Below are positions 9,354 to 19,122 of a DNA stretch of 64,000 nt, in pieces. Under the pieces are notes generated by a model. It saw only the letters and a program-made list of their open reading frames with translations, had not been told where the DNA came from and did no database searches. The first letter of the stretch is position 1. Every line of letters begins with the position of its first letter. The position numbers and the translations under genes were made by a program. This stretch comes from Symbiodinium sp. CCMP2592 (Eukaryota; Sar; Dinophyceae; Suessiales; Symbiodiniaceae): contig CAJNDT010005834.1 in the NCBI GenBank assembly GCA_905221615.1, positions 404,460-468,459 on the forward strand, read 5' to 3'.

Positions 9354-9597
9354 TTGGCAGTACTGAGTCAAGGCAAAGATAAGAGCAAGGGCAAGGAATC
9401 CAAGGGTGCCATGCGCACCACCTTCGTCAAAGACATCAAGATCGGCTCGGAAACACAGCAGCTTTGCATCAACTTTCAGCTCGGCCGGATGCGCCTTTGT
9501 TCATGCATGCGCATATCCCAAAGCAGATGGAACGGCGTGCGGCGACACGATGGGCAGACGCCTCACTGAGCTCGTGAAATCACTAACCAGTCAATGA
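9354..9597 (+). pseudogene. gag-like Cys/His zinc-finger fragment (retroelement remnant)
   Basis: One frame reads a Lys/Ser-rich lead-in (GKDKSKGKESKGAMRTTF) and then LCINFQLGR. About 9,490 the sense passes to a second frame as CAFVHACAYPKADGTACG, ending at a stop at 9597. Taken across the frame change, the Cys and His spacing (LC..F..G-C-F.HAC.....CG) looks like the gag-associated zinc knuckles of dinoflagellate LTR-type polyproteins, recalled from family knowledge and not searched. It is too short and broken to be functional. It lies just downstream of the LINE but in no frame continuous with it, so it is probably an independent insertion remnant. Confidence 0.4.
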
Positions 9598-9663
9598 TAC
9601 CCGATAAGCGCAACAGCAGAGTTTACGGCTTTAGGCTTTCCGGCCTAGAATGAAGGGTATTTA

Positions 9664-9865
9664 CTTGGAGGGTCGGGGGACTTAGTAAGGAGGTAGTAAG
9701 TAGACTTATAAGTACCCTAATAGGGACCCTAAATAGGGGTTACGATACTTACAAGTACCCTTATAGATCCCTTATAGTAGCCCCTGTAGACCCCTTTAAA
9801 AGGAGCCCTTTAAAGGGAACCCTAGGGCCCCTATTTACTAAATCCCCTAAAGACCCTCCAAGTAG
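9664..9865. mobile_element. MITE-like family C-prime, copy 1 (expanded core)
   Basis: Family C-prime ends are CTTGGAGGGTCGGGGGACTT and complement, flanked by TA on both sides. This copy is about 200 bp because the core gained CCCTTTAAAGG-type short repeats; siblings are ~130 bp. Confidence 0.8.
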
Positions 9866-9946
9866 GGCGTCGGGTCAAGACCTGAGGGTTTTCAGGCCTC
9901 AGGCTGCTGGCGCCTCTCTGGGGCACATGCTTTTAAGGATTAAGAG

Positions 9947-10050
9947 CTAAGGGTTCAGGGTTAGGTAAGGGTTTAGGGTGTAAGGTTAGGTAAGGGTTTA
10001 GGGTGTAAGGTTAGGGAAGGGTTTAGGGTTAGGTAAGGGTCTAGGGTGAT
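9947..10050. repeat. Degenerate telomere-type minisatellite
   Basis: Three to four copies of a ~31 bp unit (ggttaggtaagggtttagggtgtaa) built from TTTAGGG variants. Confidence 0.75.
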
Positions 10051-10092
10051 ATTCTTGTTGTTTTTGTTTTTGTTTTAGGATCTATACCCAGA

Positions 10093-10178
10093 GCCCCTAA
10101 AGTAGTTCTTTTTTGGGAGTACCTAATAGGATTCTAAATATGAGCCCAAAAAAGGAACTACCTTAGGGCCTTAGGGGT
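10093..10178. mobile_element. MITE-like family K, copy 1
   Basis: Inverted arms of the form CTAAAGTAGTTCTTTTTTGGG and CCCAAAAAAGGAACTACCTTAG. The core GTACCTAATAGGATTCTAAATATG resembles the cores of families A and H. Confidence 0.75.
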
Positions 10179-10189
10179 CATCTATCTTA

Positions 10190-10213
10190 CCGTTGGTTAG
10201 TAGGGAATGGGTT
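10190..10213. repeat. Half copy of hairpin family Q
   Basis: Reads ttaccgttggttagtaggga, matching the left arm of the complete hairpin at 54,560-54,651. Confidence 0.45.
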
Positions 10214-10214
10214 T

Positions 10215-10329
10215 TACCTATAGTCTCCATTGTAGTTCCTTTTTGGGTTATCCAATTTTATGGTGAGGACCCTATAATAGGGAGTTTGGTTAACCAAAGA
10301 AAGGAGCTACAATGGAGACTATAGGTAGG
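10215..10329. mobile_element. MITE-like family K, copy 2 (near-perfect hairpin)
   Basis: Arms of ~35 bp (ACCTATAGTCTCCATTGTAG and complement) are almost perfectly matched, the best-preserved member of its family here. Confidence 0.85.
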
Positions 10330-10983
10330 ATCTACAGGGTCAGGAACTTCGGATTTTAGGCAGCGCTGTAGCTTAGAATTGTCACAGTCGGGTAACATTT
10401 TACATTGTTCTGGGTACTTAAACCCAATAAGGAATAAAAGTATACATCTTTAACCCTATTCCAACAATGAGCTAGTTAAGACTTTACTACGTTAAGCCCC
10501 AAGGCCCGAAAGCCTCCGAACTTAGCAGCCGGCTCAGGTTTCCAGTCTCGAACTTATGGAGACAGGTGCCTACAAATTCGATACAAGGGTTCATCATATA
10601 AGAGCCTACGCAAAAAAAGTAAGTTATAGTCATAGTTTTAGGGCTTAGTACAATATAAAATCCAACAGACAAGTAGGCTATACTTTTACTGGTCACGGTT
10701 GAGTATCATACAAGAGCCTACAGAAACTCAGGTTGTAGTTTTAGCTTTTAGGGTTTAGTTTCGTAAAAGATCCTCTACAGAAAAGTAGGTCTTTAGGGTT
10801 TAGGGCCTAGGGTAGCCTCAGGCAAACATCAATGCTCTTGCAGGCTCGATGAGCCCATAGGGCTGCTACATGCCTCCTTCGAGTTCATGTTCCAGCTCCT
10901 CGGCCACGTCTTAGGGTTTACCTGGAGTAAAGGGTTAAGGGCACCGGTTTTTATAGAGGTACTATTAGGGTTTAGGGTCTAGC
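10330..10983. other. Non-coding stretch
   Basis: Contains scattered TTTAGGG words and an imperfect direct repeat (atataagagcctacg at 10,596 and atcatacaagagcctacag at 10,707, each followed by gttatagtcatagttttaggg-type sequence). No gene seen. Confidence 0.5.
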
Positions 10984-11110
10984 TGGAGGTTCCTGAGACT
11001 TAGTAGGTACGGTTTGTAAGTACCTTAATTGGCGTTATAAGTAGTGAGAAGTATAGTGAGTTACCTCATTCATAACTCTAGTTGCTAGGTCCCATGATCG
11101 TTTAAGTAGA
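10984..11110. mobile_element. MITE-like family C, copy 1 (diverged)
   Basis: Family C ends are CTTGAAGGGTCATGGGACTTAG and CTAAGTCCCATGATCCTCCAAG, with CTTATAAGTACC-type cores and TA target duplications. Here both arms carry substitutions. Confidence 0.6.
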
Positions 11111-12157
11111 GATACGGCTTCAGGTTAAGGTCTCGCAGGACTCGGATTTGAGGGTAGTTCGTCCCCCCGAAAAATACGTCCCTAAAGAAGTGCTATGGTC
11201 TATTTGGTGCGCCACTCCCCGGCTGTAAGGCCGTTCAGTCATGCGTAGGCTTGTTTCTACCCAAGGGCCGTACTTCTGAAGCCTAAACCTAAACCCGAAA
11301 ACCCTAAACCCTAAACCCTAAGCCCCTAAACCCTAAGCCCCTAAACCCTAAAGCCCTCAGCCCCTCAGCCCCTCAACTTTAAGCCTGGCCCCTTTCAGCC
11401 TTCAGCCGTATTATCCAGGTTCGAAATACAAAAAAAAGAAAGATGGCTTTTGGGTTTTGGGGCTTCTTGGACTTAAGGTTGAGGTGCTCTGCATGTGCAT
11501 ACAGACAGAGGGTTTGAACAAAGTGGAGAGCTAGATTGCAAAAGCTTTGCATCCAGAGCCGCATTTCACACTCTTGTCCCCAACTCCCGGCCAGACTTGC
11601 CCTAAACCCAGCTATGTCCCTCATGTCCTTGTTTCGGAGGCTTTAATCATCGGACTCCTTGCCTAGCCAACCCAGAGCCTGAACTCTAAATCTAGGGGCC
11701 CCCTTTACTAAAGCTTTACTAAAGCTGAATAGTAGCAAAAGTGTACCTTCATTTCAGTGGGCCACCGGGAAACCTGGAAATGCTAAACCCCAGATTCAAA
11801 TTGATTCCTTGAGCAGACTTCCTGGCTCAGGGGGACATCTTCGCTTCCTTTCATGGTCCTGGCGCCCCGGCTTGCCATGGTTCAGATTTAAGGCTAGCAG
11901 AGGCAACGGCTTAGAGATATAGACGTCTCAGGCATCCTTGCTGAACAGCTTGGCTTCTGCCTTCTTTCGATTCGAAGCAAGGGTTCAGGATTTAGGACCT
12001 AGGGTTATAGGTCGGTTAAGTTTAGGGTATTACATTATTAGCGGGTTTATAGGGTGTAGGACTTAGGGGTGTAGAAGTTCTCGTCGGTCACTGCTAGAAT
12101 GCATGTTGCGAGATGTTTCACTGCCGGCAAACCAGGGCACCACTGGTTCGAGCACGG
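11111..12157. other. Non-coding stretch with one telomere-type block
   Basis: Apart from the CCCTAAA block at 11,281-11,366, only unique-looking sequence with isolated ggtttag words is visible. Short ORFs here show no recognisable domain. Confidence 0.5.
11281..11366. repeat. CCCTAAA telomere-type block
   Basis: About ten copies of ccctaaa with gcccctaaa variants, in the C-rich orientation. Confidence 0.85.
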
Positions 12158-12263
12158 GTACATGTGGGAGTTAGGGGTACCTCATTTTGGGGTCCTTATA
12201 ATAAGCATCCTACTATTTAAGGTACTACATTAGGGTCCCCTATTTTCGGAAACTCCCATGTAC
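12158..12263. mobile_element. MITE-like family A, copy 1
   Basis: Family A ends are ATGGGAGTTTCCGAAAATTAGGG and complement, with core GGTCCTTATAATAAGGATCCTAC. The left arm here has lost the TCCGAAAA block. Confidence 0.8.
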
Positions 12264-12388
12264 CTTCTTGCGTTGTTACTGTTAGTCCGGACGCCAAATT
12301 GCAGTAGCTTCAGGCACCCATTTGAGTTTGATTTGCTGCAGACTTTGTCGAGAGCTTACAAGCAGATGTTCTTCAACCCTTATGTAGA

Positions 12389-12437
12389 ATCCCTTAAAGG
12401 AGCCCTTAAAGGATCCCTTAAAGGAACCCTTAAAGGA
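12389..12437. repeat. 15-bp tandem repeat (4 units)
   Basis: Unit cccttaaaggaaccc-type, immediately followed by an Arg/Glu-rich open stretch (RRTEPRRKEELEEPRSMNQ) that could be exon-like but is unsupported. Confidence 0.7.
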
Positions 12438-12516
12438 AGGAGCCTAGGAAGAAGAACTGAACCACGTCGAAAAGAAGAGCTGGAAGAGCCACGGAGCATG
12501 AACCAAGCACAGCCCT

Positions 12517-12616
12517 TGCGTCTCCTTAGGAGTTTTACTTTGATTTCTGTTCATATAAACCCAAGAGAATATTAAAAGTACTATGTTGATTGTGGTTCCA
12601 AGAGGGGTGTAGAGCC
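12517..12616. repeat. Dispersed repeat family U, copy 1
   Basis: Shares TCTGTTCATATAAACCCAAG and a trailing GGTTCCAAG...GTGTAG with copies near 16.3 and 38.5 kb. Confidence 0.6.
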
Positions 12617-12845
12617 ACCGGCAGCTTTCAGAATTCCGGCAGCTGGCAGAACCAGTTTAGAGCTCGGCCCCCTCATCGGATATATTTCGTCCTGTGTGCC
12701 TCGAGAGGAGCCAAAAATCAGGTCCCTAAATTGGGACCCTAGTCTGCTAAAGGGTACTTTGTGGGACCCCTTTTCGGGATCACTTTTGGATCCTCCAGGG
12801 GGTCTGGGTAACCCGAGACCTCCCACAAGCGATGCCACTTGATCT

Positions 12846-12956
12846 TGGGCTTTAGTAAGTAAGGTCATAAGTACCCTAATCGGGGGTATAAGTAGTTGTA
12901 AGTATAATAGTTACCCTAAATATATCCGTCGTTACTAAGTCCCATGACCCTTTAAG
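12846..12956. mobile_element. MITE-like family C, copy 2
   Basis: The right arm (GTTACTAAGTCCCATGACCC) is well preserved; the left arm has lost its outer ~15 bp. Confidence 0.65.
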
Positions 12957-13059
12957 CGCGAGTCGCGAGACACATCTGCCACGAAGCTTCGAGGTTCCTT
13001 TCGGCTCCTCCGTGATGACTCTCGCGCCGCTTGGGGAAGAGGAGGGTTTAGGGTTTAGG

Positions 13060-13290
13060 GGCTCCTTGAAGGGTTCCTTAAGAGTACCTTCAGAATTCGC
13101 GGTTTTAGGTTTGGGGTTTAGGGTGTCCTTGTAGGCTTAGGGTTCAGGGTTTCCTTGAATGGTTCCTTGAAGGCCGTAAGAGTACCTGCAGAATTTTGGT
13201 TTTCAGGTTTAGGGTTTAGTGGTTCCTTGAAGGCCTTAAGAGGGTCGTAAGAACTAGGGCTTTTAGGTCTAGGGTTTAGAGGTTTATGGG
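13060..13290. repeat. Imperfect tandem repeat with telomere-type spacer
   Basis: Units beginning GGTTCCTTGAAGGCC start at about 13,060, 13,161 and 13,221, each followed by GTAAGAGTACC- and GGTTTAGGG-type sequence. Spacing is ~101 then 60 bp. Confidence 0.65.
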
Positions 13291-13656
13291 TTTTTAGGGT
13301 TTTAGGCCCTGTCTTGTTGGTCTTAGAGTTTGAAGTCTAGGGTTTGATGATAAGGGTTTAGGTTAGGGCTGTAAGAAATCATGATACCTAAGGGTACATG
13401 GGCCCATGTGGTAGGAGGCTGGTTTCCTAAACCGTGTTTCGGATTTCAACTTGCTACAATCCCCACACCTTGGAGATCCCTCAGGGCGAAGTACACTTTA
13501 GTAGTATAAATTCCTAACCTAGGAGTTCTACTGTCTAGATCGCCCCAATGTTGGGACGATGAGCCGATAAACTCCCGGGTTCACAGTCGCCGATTCCGAT
13601 TTGGCGGCGTCCTTGGATGTGACAGAAGGCCTTGCGGCTGAGCTCTACCCGGAAAT
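13291..13656. other. Non-coding stretch
   Basis: TTTAGGG-like words to about 13,370, then unique sequence that becomes GC-richer toward the helicase remnant. No separate gene seen. Confidence 0.4.
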
Positions 13657-14040
13657 TTGGAAACCGGGTCACGGAGGGTCATGTTTTTGCACACCACAGT
13701 GACGCGGGACTGCTCCTTCATCAGACTACGTGAACGAATTAAAACCCTTTGTCTTGCGAACACAGAGTGGAGGAGGGTCCCGGTCCGCATAACGGGGGAG
13801 CCAAAAGGCGTCCAGCCAAGGCGGTCCTGGGGCGTGGTGGGCTCGGTGATCAACGGGAGGATGGATCAGACCGAGCAGCACAGACAGACGAGTTCCTTCT
13901 CATGATCGCGACCTCCCTGGCCGAGACGAGTCTTACGATTGACGGGCTCGTCGTCTGTCGTGTTCGATTCGGGACTCATCGGAGAGAGCCGGTTCGAGGC
14001 AGTGTAGAATGCAGAGACGAAACTCAACAAGTCTGAAGAG
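13657..14040 (+). pseudogene. DEAH/DExH-box helicase C-terminal domain remnant
   Basis: Three neighbouring frames together read like the second RecA domain of a DEAH helicase. GSVINGRMDQTEQ lies at about 13,843-13,881 (position of the HxG...Q.EQ region). MIATSLAETSLTIDGLVV lies at 13,902-13,955, closely matching motif V (ATNIAETSLTIDG). VVFDSGLIGESRF follows one base out of phase (about 13,955-13,995), matching the VVDSG..RE.R stretch. A stop follows almost at once, and the QRxGRAGR motif VI is absent. So there are at least two frame breaks and a truncation. Surrounding sequence is GC-richer than the mosaic. It could be a decayed host gene or retroposed copy; a viral helicase source is less likely but not excluded. 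Confidence 0.5.
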
Positions 14041-14345
14041 CCGAAGACCCCTAAACTCTGCAGCCTCAATTGCAATTGATCCGTAACCTAAAGTTGAACT
14101 TAGACCCCTAAACCCTAAACCCTGAACCCTATAAACATAAGTAAACCTTGCACTCTACGGTCTGGCCTTGAGGGTGCTGTGTGGCCTGAGATTCTGGAAG
14201 GGGCCCCAGGACTTCGGTGCGTTAAACTACTACTTATTGGCTGTAAACTCAACTTTTGAACTTTTGGGGCTCTGATAAGGTAGTCGATGCTGAAAGTTTC
14301 AGCTTTTGTTTTATTGGGTTTTGGGCCAGTGAGACTATGGTCATC
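14041..14345. other. Non-coding stretch
   Basis: A short CCCTAAACCC block at 14,104-14,130 and otherwise unique sequence. Confidence 0.5.
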
Positions 14346-14442
14346 CCCAGAAAGTTGGAGCATGGACTTAGGATGATAAGCCCTGGGATTCCCTCTGTTT
14401 TGCCCTAAGGGCGTTGGGATACTGATGTTCCAACTATCCTGG
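14346..14442. mobile_element. MITE-like family D, copy 1
   Basis: Family D ends are GCCAGAAAGTTGGAAYATG and CATRTTCCAACTTTCTGGC. This copy ends in CCAACTATCCTGG. Confidence 0.75.
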
Positions 14443-14513
14443 GTTCCTGCATTCCAAGCAAGGGCCAACTCAGAATTCCGGGAGGATCTAGACGGTAGAA
14501 CCCTTAATGGGAG

Positions 14514-14625
14514 GTTCTTATATTTAGAGTTTAGGGTTTAGGGTTCTTTTATATTTAGGGTTTAGGGTTTAGGGTTCTTTTATATTTAGGTTTTAGGGTT
14601 GAGGGTCTTAGGTTCTTTGGTAGTA
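14514..14625. repeat. TTTAGGG minisatellite with TTCTTTTATA spacer
   Basis: Units start at about 14,515, 14,544 and 14,575 (period ~30): ttcttttatatttagggttt with variants. Confidence 0.75.
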
Positions 14626-14734
14626 CAGGGTCCCTAAGTTAGGGCGTCTTCTTGCTAGATCCTCCCAGAGGTCTGGGTAAGGAGTTGTTTGCATGTCCTC
14701 AAGGCGATTGAAAGACGGCGTCGCATCTGAACAT

Positions 14735-14838
14735 AGGGGCCTAAACACTTACCAACACTATTTTGGGGGCTCTTTGTTATAATTTTTGTAAAAATGAGCC
14801 CAAAACCCTATTCTACTTGTTGCGGCCCTTATCTTGCA
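14735..14838. mobile_element. MITE-like family F, copy 1
   Basis: Family F ends are TATAGGGGCCTTAATAATTA and complement, with an internal ACTATTTTGGGGGTTCCTT and CCCCAAAACCCTATTCTA pair. Confidence 0.75.
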
Positions 14839-14884
14839 GAACCCTACTATAGATCCCTTATAGAACCCGTTTTCAGACTCCTTT

Positions 14885-15155
14885 AAAAGAGCCCTATTCT
14901 ACTTGTATTAAGGCCCTTATCTTACAGTCAAACTGCGGGGCTCCAACGTTCCAGCGATTTGGCGCGTGGAACTCCAGGGTTCTGAAATGGAAGACACTGT
15001 GAGTTTCGGCGTGGGGATTTCCTTTAAAGGGGTCTATAAGGGCTACTATCAGGGTTACTATAAGGGCTACTATAAGGGCTACTAACAGGGCTACATAAGG
15101 GTTACTATAAAGATGTAGCATAGGTGCCTTAATACTTACCTACACTATTTTGATC
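14885..15155. repeat. Split family F halves around a 14-bp minisatellite
   Basis: A family F right half (CCCTATTCTACTTGTATTAAGG, 14,889-14,928) and left half (GGTGCCTTAATACTTACC, ~15,120-15,153) flank unique DNA and a run of GGGCTACTATAA-type units at about 15,030-15,112. Confidence 0.55.
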
Positions 15156-15354
15156 GACTGGTGAAGCCCAAGTCCTAATTCCCCTGAGGCAAGGGTTGTT
15201 GTAGCTGTCGAGACACTTCGGAGGATGTCGCAAGTCAGATATATCTGTTTACAGCTAAGCATCCCAATCGCAAATCCCGCTTATAACCCTGCATGATACT
15301 GCAATTACAGCTGCAATCGCTTGACCAGCACCGTGACAAGCAAGCGTAAAGTAG

Positions 15355-15461
15355 TACAGGGGGCCTGTATAATTGCCAATACTATTTGGGGGTTCCTTTT
15401 TATAAGTATAGTATAATGGGCGCTAAAATCCTATTCTAACTACAACAGCCCGTATATTACC
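15355..15461. mobile_element. MITE-like family F, copy 2
   Basis: Complete with diverged ends; internal TATAAGTATAGTATAATGGG typical of the family. Confidence 0.75.
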
Positions 15462-15976
15462 CGAGCACAAACGATTGGCTCTAAGGACAGCTCGGGCAAT
15501 GAACCCGCAAGCTAAAGCCCAGAAGTGCCGCAAAGCATCCCCGTCGTCATCCTAGGGCGCTGGGCCTGTTTGCTTGGAGTTTCATGTTGGCACCGCGGCG
15601 GCAAAGTTTAGGGTTCAGCTTTCGCGGTTGAGGGGGCTCGCAACCTGATTCTTCCTACTCATGCTTGAAGACTGACCGTCAATGACTCGAAGTAGTGGAA
15701 TGAATGACTTCGGTCGGCTGCAGTTGTCGTTTCGATAGCCACGGTCAAGATACACATATGAACTTGCATGTACGGCCGAATCCCGGAGACACAACTCATA
15801 ACGCTTTTGAAGAATAATTGCAAAACCCTTGCGGCAGCAGAACATCTACAAGACCTAAAACTGCCCAGCACCATCGTTTATACACGACCGTATCTGTAGC
15901 GCCTTGCGAAACTATTACGAACACCGCACGAAGACGCTTTAAGCCACGAGCAGCAGCCCCTTCGGACGACGCTTTA
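15462..15976. other. Non-coding stretch between two family F copies
   Basis: Unique sequence, locally GC-rich (15,480-15,640). ORFs of about 70 codons on both strands show no domain. Confidence 0.5.
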
Positions 15977-16073
15977 GAATTACCTATACTATTTTTGGGT
16001 GTTCCTTATTATACTTATATAGTTTAATGGGCCACAAAACCTTGTTTTAAGTATTAAGGCCCCTATACTACAG
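15977..16073. mobile_element. MITE-like family F, copy 3
   Basis: Ends ATTACCTATACTATTTTTGG and AGTATTAAGGCCCCTATACT. A further right-half relic lies at 16,118-16,156. Confidence 0.75.
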
Positions 16074-16247
16074 AATGCTACTATAGATCCCTTGTAGACA
16101 CCTTTTTGAGAACCCTTTAAAAGAACCCTATTCTAATTATATGAAGGCCCCTTTCTGTTGGTGTTGCTGAATGGGGACCCAATCGTCAGTTCGAAGTGTT
16201 GAAAAAGGTTTCGTTCTCTGCCGGAGACATACCTGGGCAAAATATGT

Positions 16248-16354
16248 GTTTCTTAGTCTCTTTAGTATCCTTGGGATTTGTTGTTCATATAAGACCCAAG
16301 AGAATAAGTATTCACAATATTTCTCATCAAGGTTCCAAGCGGGTATAGTGGTAT
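16248..16354. repeat. Dispersed repeat family U, copy 2
   Basis: Carries GTTCATATAAGACCCAAGAG and GGTTCCAAGCGGGTATAGTG, as in the other two copies. Confidence 0.6.
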
Positions 16355-16506
16355 ATTCCTAGCACAGTCTTCTTTGTGCAGCTCCGTTTCTGGATTCATC
16401 AGTAACACAGATCTTGATGCCATACATCATATTATACATCCATGAAGGTGCAACCATAATTTGGGTTAGGGTTTAGGAAGGCGCCAACATCGGGATCCCT
16501 ATTCTA

Positions 16507-16628
16507 CTCCCTATGTATACATGTACCCAAACAGTATGTACTTTGGCCCTGGAGTACCGATATAGGGACTACTTTCAGGCCTTATATACTATTCGCATAC
16601 TGTATGAGTATATACATGGACTTTTAGG
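16507..16628. mobile_element. MITE-like family G, copy 1 (diverged)
   Basis: Family G ends are CCCTAAGGCTCCATGTACCC and complement, with inner AGTATATACTTTGGCC. Here the palindrome is only partly paired. Confidence 0.6.
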
Positions 16629-17293
16629 GCCTTAGGGATTGTGGCATGTGAGATCTTACAGCTCCTGCTTGGGTACTTGGATCCTCGTGGAAACCCCTCA
16701 ACCCCTGTAGCCTCAAAACTCTGCGCCCTCATATGGGTATATACTATTGGACGTCGGTGGGCCGAGGGCATGAGTGAGCTTGCCAATCTGGATCCTGTTC
16801 AATCTGCCTACATCTTGAGGGCTGTAAGTTTAGGGTTTTAAGGTTTTTGGTTTAGGGTCTCGGGTTCGGGGTTGAAGCTCAGGGTTTCGAGTCTAGTTTT
16901 GAGTTAGGATGTTGGGGTCTAATGACATGTTTGCCTGTATGATGGGTGAAGTACGTCTCCATCATGGGTGAAATACGCCTCCTGTTGACTACAAAAGGTT
17001 TCCGGGATCTCGGTGTTCTTCCCAACCCTGCTCTTTGTAAGCACGTTTAAGCATTGTCTCCCCCAGTCATGAACATCAAACCCTAAACCCCTTTCGAAGC
17101 CGAGTGTTTTACTTCGACCAAAAACTTCCTATGGCAACGTGGACTTAGTGTGTTTTTACTTCTTTGGGAAAACGGTGTCTTTATAGAAACATCTCAGAAG
17201 TCCTAAACCCCGAACCTTAACAGCCCTAAACCCTAAACCCAACAAGACACACACCGTTTGCCTCCGAAGGAGAGGCGAGCCTTGAGCCTACGT
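16629..17293. other. Non-coding stretch
   Basis: Includes a short direct repeat (atgatgggtgaagtacgtctcc / atcatgggtgaaatacgcctcc near 16,940-16,982) and a CCCTAAA cluster at 17,200-17,240. No gene seen. Confidence 0.5.
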
Positions 17294-17760
17294 AAAGGGT
17301 CATGCGACTTAGTAACTTAATGGGTTCCTGAAAGGGGTTCCTAAAGGGATCTATAAGGGTTCTATAAGGGGGTTTAAGGCTACTTCAAGGGTCACGGGAC
17401 TTAGTTTACTAAATGGGTTCCTTAAAGGGGTTCCTAAAGGGATCTATAAGGTTTCTATAAGGGAGGTTAAGGCTACTTCAAGGGTCATGGGACTTGGTAT
17501 CTTAATGCGTTCCTTGAAGGGGTTCCTAAAGGGATCTATAAGGGTTCTATAAGGGGGTTTAAGGCTACTTCAAGGGTCACGGGACTTAGTATCTAAATGG
17601 GTTCCTTAAAGGGGTTCCTAAAGGGATCTATAAGGGTTCTATAAGGGGGTTTAAGGCTACTTCAAGGGTCATGGGACTTAGTATCTAAATGGGTTCCTTA
17701 AAGGGGTTCCTAAAGAGATCTATAAGGGTTCTATAAGGGGGTTCAAGGCTACTTCAAGGG
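17294..17760. repeat. 92-bp tandem array (5 units) derived from family C ends
   Basis: The word TACTTCAAGGGTCA(T/C)GGGACTT recurs at 17,381, 17,474, 17,566, 17,658 and 17,750, a constant 92-93 bp period. Each unit carries GGTTCCTAAAGGGATCTATA. The last unit boundary is the left end of the family C element at 17,750-17,881, so the array appears to have grown from that element's end and flank. Confidence 0.9.
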
Positions 17761-17881
17761 TCATGGGACTTAGTAACTAGGCTTAAACTTAAGGTATCTA
17801 TACTTATGATTACTTAAAACCCCACTTAATACTTAAGGTACTTATAGCCCTACTTACTAAGTCCCATGATCCTCCAAGTAG
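17750..17881. mobile_element. MITE-like family C, copy 3 (complete)
   Basis: Flanked by TA at both ends; arms CTTCAAGGGTCATGGGACTT and AAGTCCCATGATCCTCCAAG pair well. Confidence 0.85.
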
Positions 17882-17930
17882 ATCCTGAACTCCCAAGCCT
17901 TTCAACCCTAAAACGCGAATCCCAGAAAGT

Positions 17931-18029
17931 TGGAACATTGGTTTTAGAAGGATTTGTGCGAGGATCCCTTGTAATTTACCTTAAGCCGTAAGGGCATAGG
18001 AGAATGGTGTTCCAACTTTCTGGCTTCTA
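17931..18029. mobile_element. MITE-like family D, copy 2
   Basis: Arms CAGAAAGTTGGAACATTG and TGTTCCAACTTTCTGGCTTC, separated from the preceding family C element by only 50 bp. Confidence 0.85.
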
Positions 18030-18743
18030 ATATAAACCTTTTGAACCTCCCGATCGCTCTGAGGTGCTGAGTGCTGGGCCGATCGACTCCAAAGGAATTT
18101 ACATCAACGGCGACCACTACCCCAGCCTCTATAAGAGACCCGGGTGCATTATGCTTGTCCCTGCCCTTTTCGAGGGTCTGATGCAAGGGCTAAGACTTCT
18201 GGGCTTGGGATTGGGAGTATGAGATGTTGGATTGCGGGCTTGCGGTGTGGAGGATTTAGCCACGGGTTCCCATACGAGGTAAGGCTTTTGGGAATGACCC
18301 TGCTTTACGATACGGCTTGAAGGGCTCCAGAACAAGGCATTTCGGTCACAACTGCCATGCCAGATCAGTCGTTTCGGTATGCCTTTGCAGGCCACTGCAC
18401 TTTGAGGGTTTTAGTCATAAGGACCGATAGGATGGTAGGGGGGAGGGGGGGAGGGGACTATACTTCCTCAAATAGGCCCTCGCCCACCTCAACTTATTGC
18501 TCCTCTAAGGGTCCCTATAATTTAGGGGTTGAGGGTTTACGGGTTAAAAATGATCAGGACGCTCCAGAAGCCGCTCAATGGAATTTGGTGGGACTTGGCA
18601 GTGGCTTTGCTCAACTGTGCGCTTGTTTTCGTTGTTTAGGTTTTGGGGTTCAGGGTTGGTGCAGTTCTTCGGGGTTACTTGGAGAGCACTAGAAGGGTTA
18701 GAGTGTAGGGTTCGTGCTTCAGGGTTTTAGTGTTCCCCTATAA
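18030..18743. other. Non-coding stretch
   Basis: Unique sequence with a G-run patch (gggggagggggggagggg, 18,436-18,455). ORFs up to 111 codons have no recognisable content. Confidence 0.5.
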
Positions 18744-18852
18744 GCCTGAGGGTCCATGCACGCATACAGTATTGATAATACTTTGGCCCTTAAGTACCAT
18801 TATAGGGAGTACTTGAAGGCCTGAGTATATGCTGCATGTGTGTATATGCAGC
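18744..18852. mobile_element. MITE-like family G, copy 2
   Basis: Ends GAGGGTCCATGCACGCATAC and GCTGCATGTGTGTATATGCA. The inner ACTTTGGCCCTTAAGTACC pairs with GTACTTGAAGGCC. Confidence 0.65.
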
Positions 18853-19013
18853 CCTAATATACCCTAAGTATCCCTAGACCTTTATGATACCCTTTGAAGG
18901 AAGAAAACAACCCGTTTCATAAGTTCATGGAATCTTGGGTTCTTCAGTCACCTGAAAGTTGGGCCCTCCTAAGCCTTAAACTTTCAGGGATGTGGGGTTG
19001 GAGGCAACTGGAA

Positions 19014-19122
19014 CTAGGACCTAGAGTAGGCCCTTATTCCCTTTTAAGGGTCCAGGTTCCCTTATAACCCCCTTTAAACCAAAAAGGGCACCCTTTTTTT
19101 CCTAGGTTACTCTTGGGTCTAG
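19014..19122. mobile_element. MITE-like family E, copy 1
   Basis: Family E ends are CTAGGACCCAGAGTAGGCCC and CCTAGGTTACTCTTGGGTCTAG, with core AGGTTCCCTTATAA. A right-end relic (ggttactcttgggtccagg) lies at 19,163-19,183. Confidence 0.8.

Noticed and set aside
17294-17760. Possible CRISPR array because of regular 92-bp repeats
   Set aside because: Units are contiguous tandem copies without unique spacers, in a eukaryotic sequence, and derive from a MITE.
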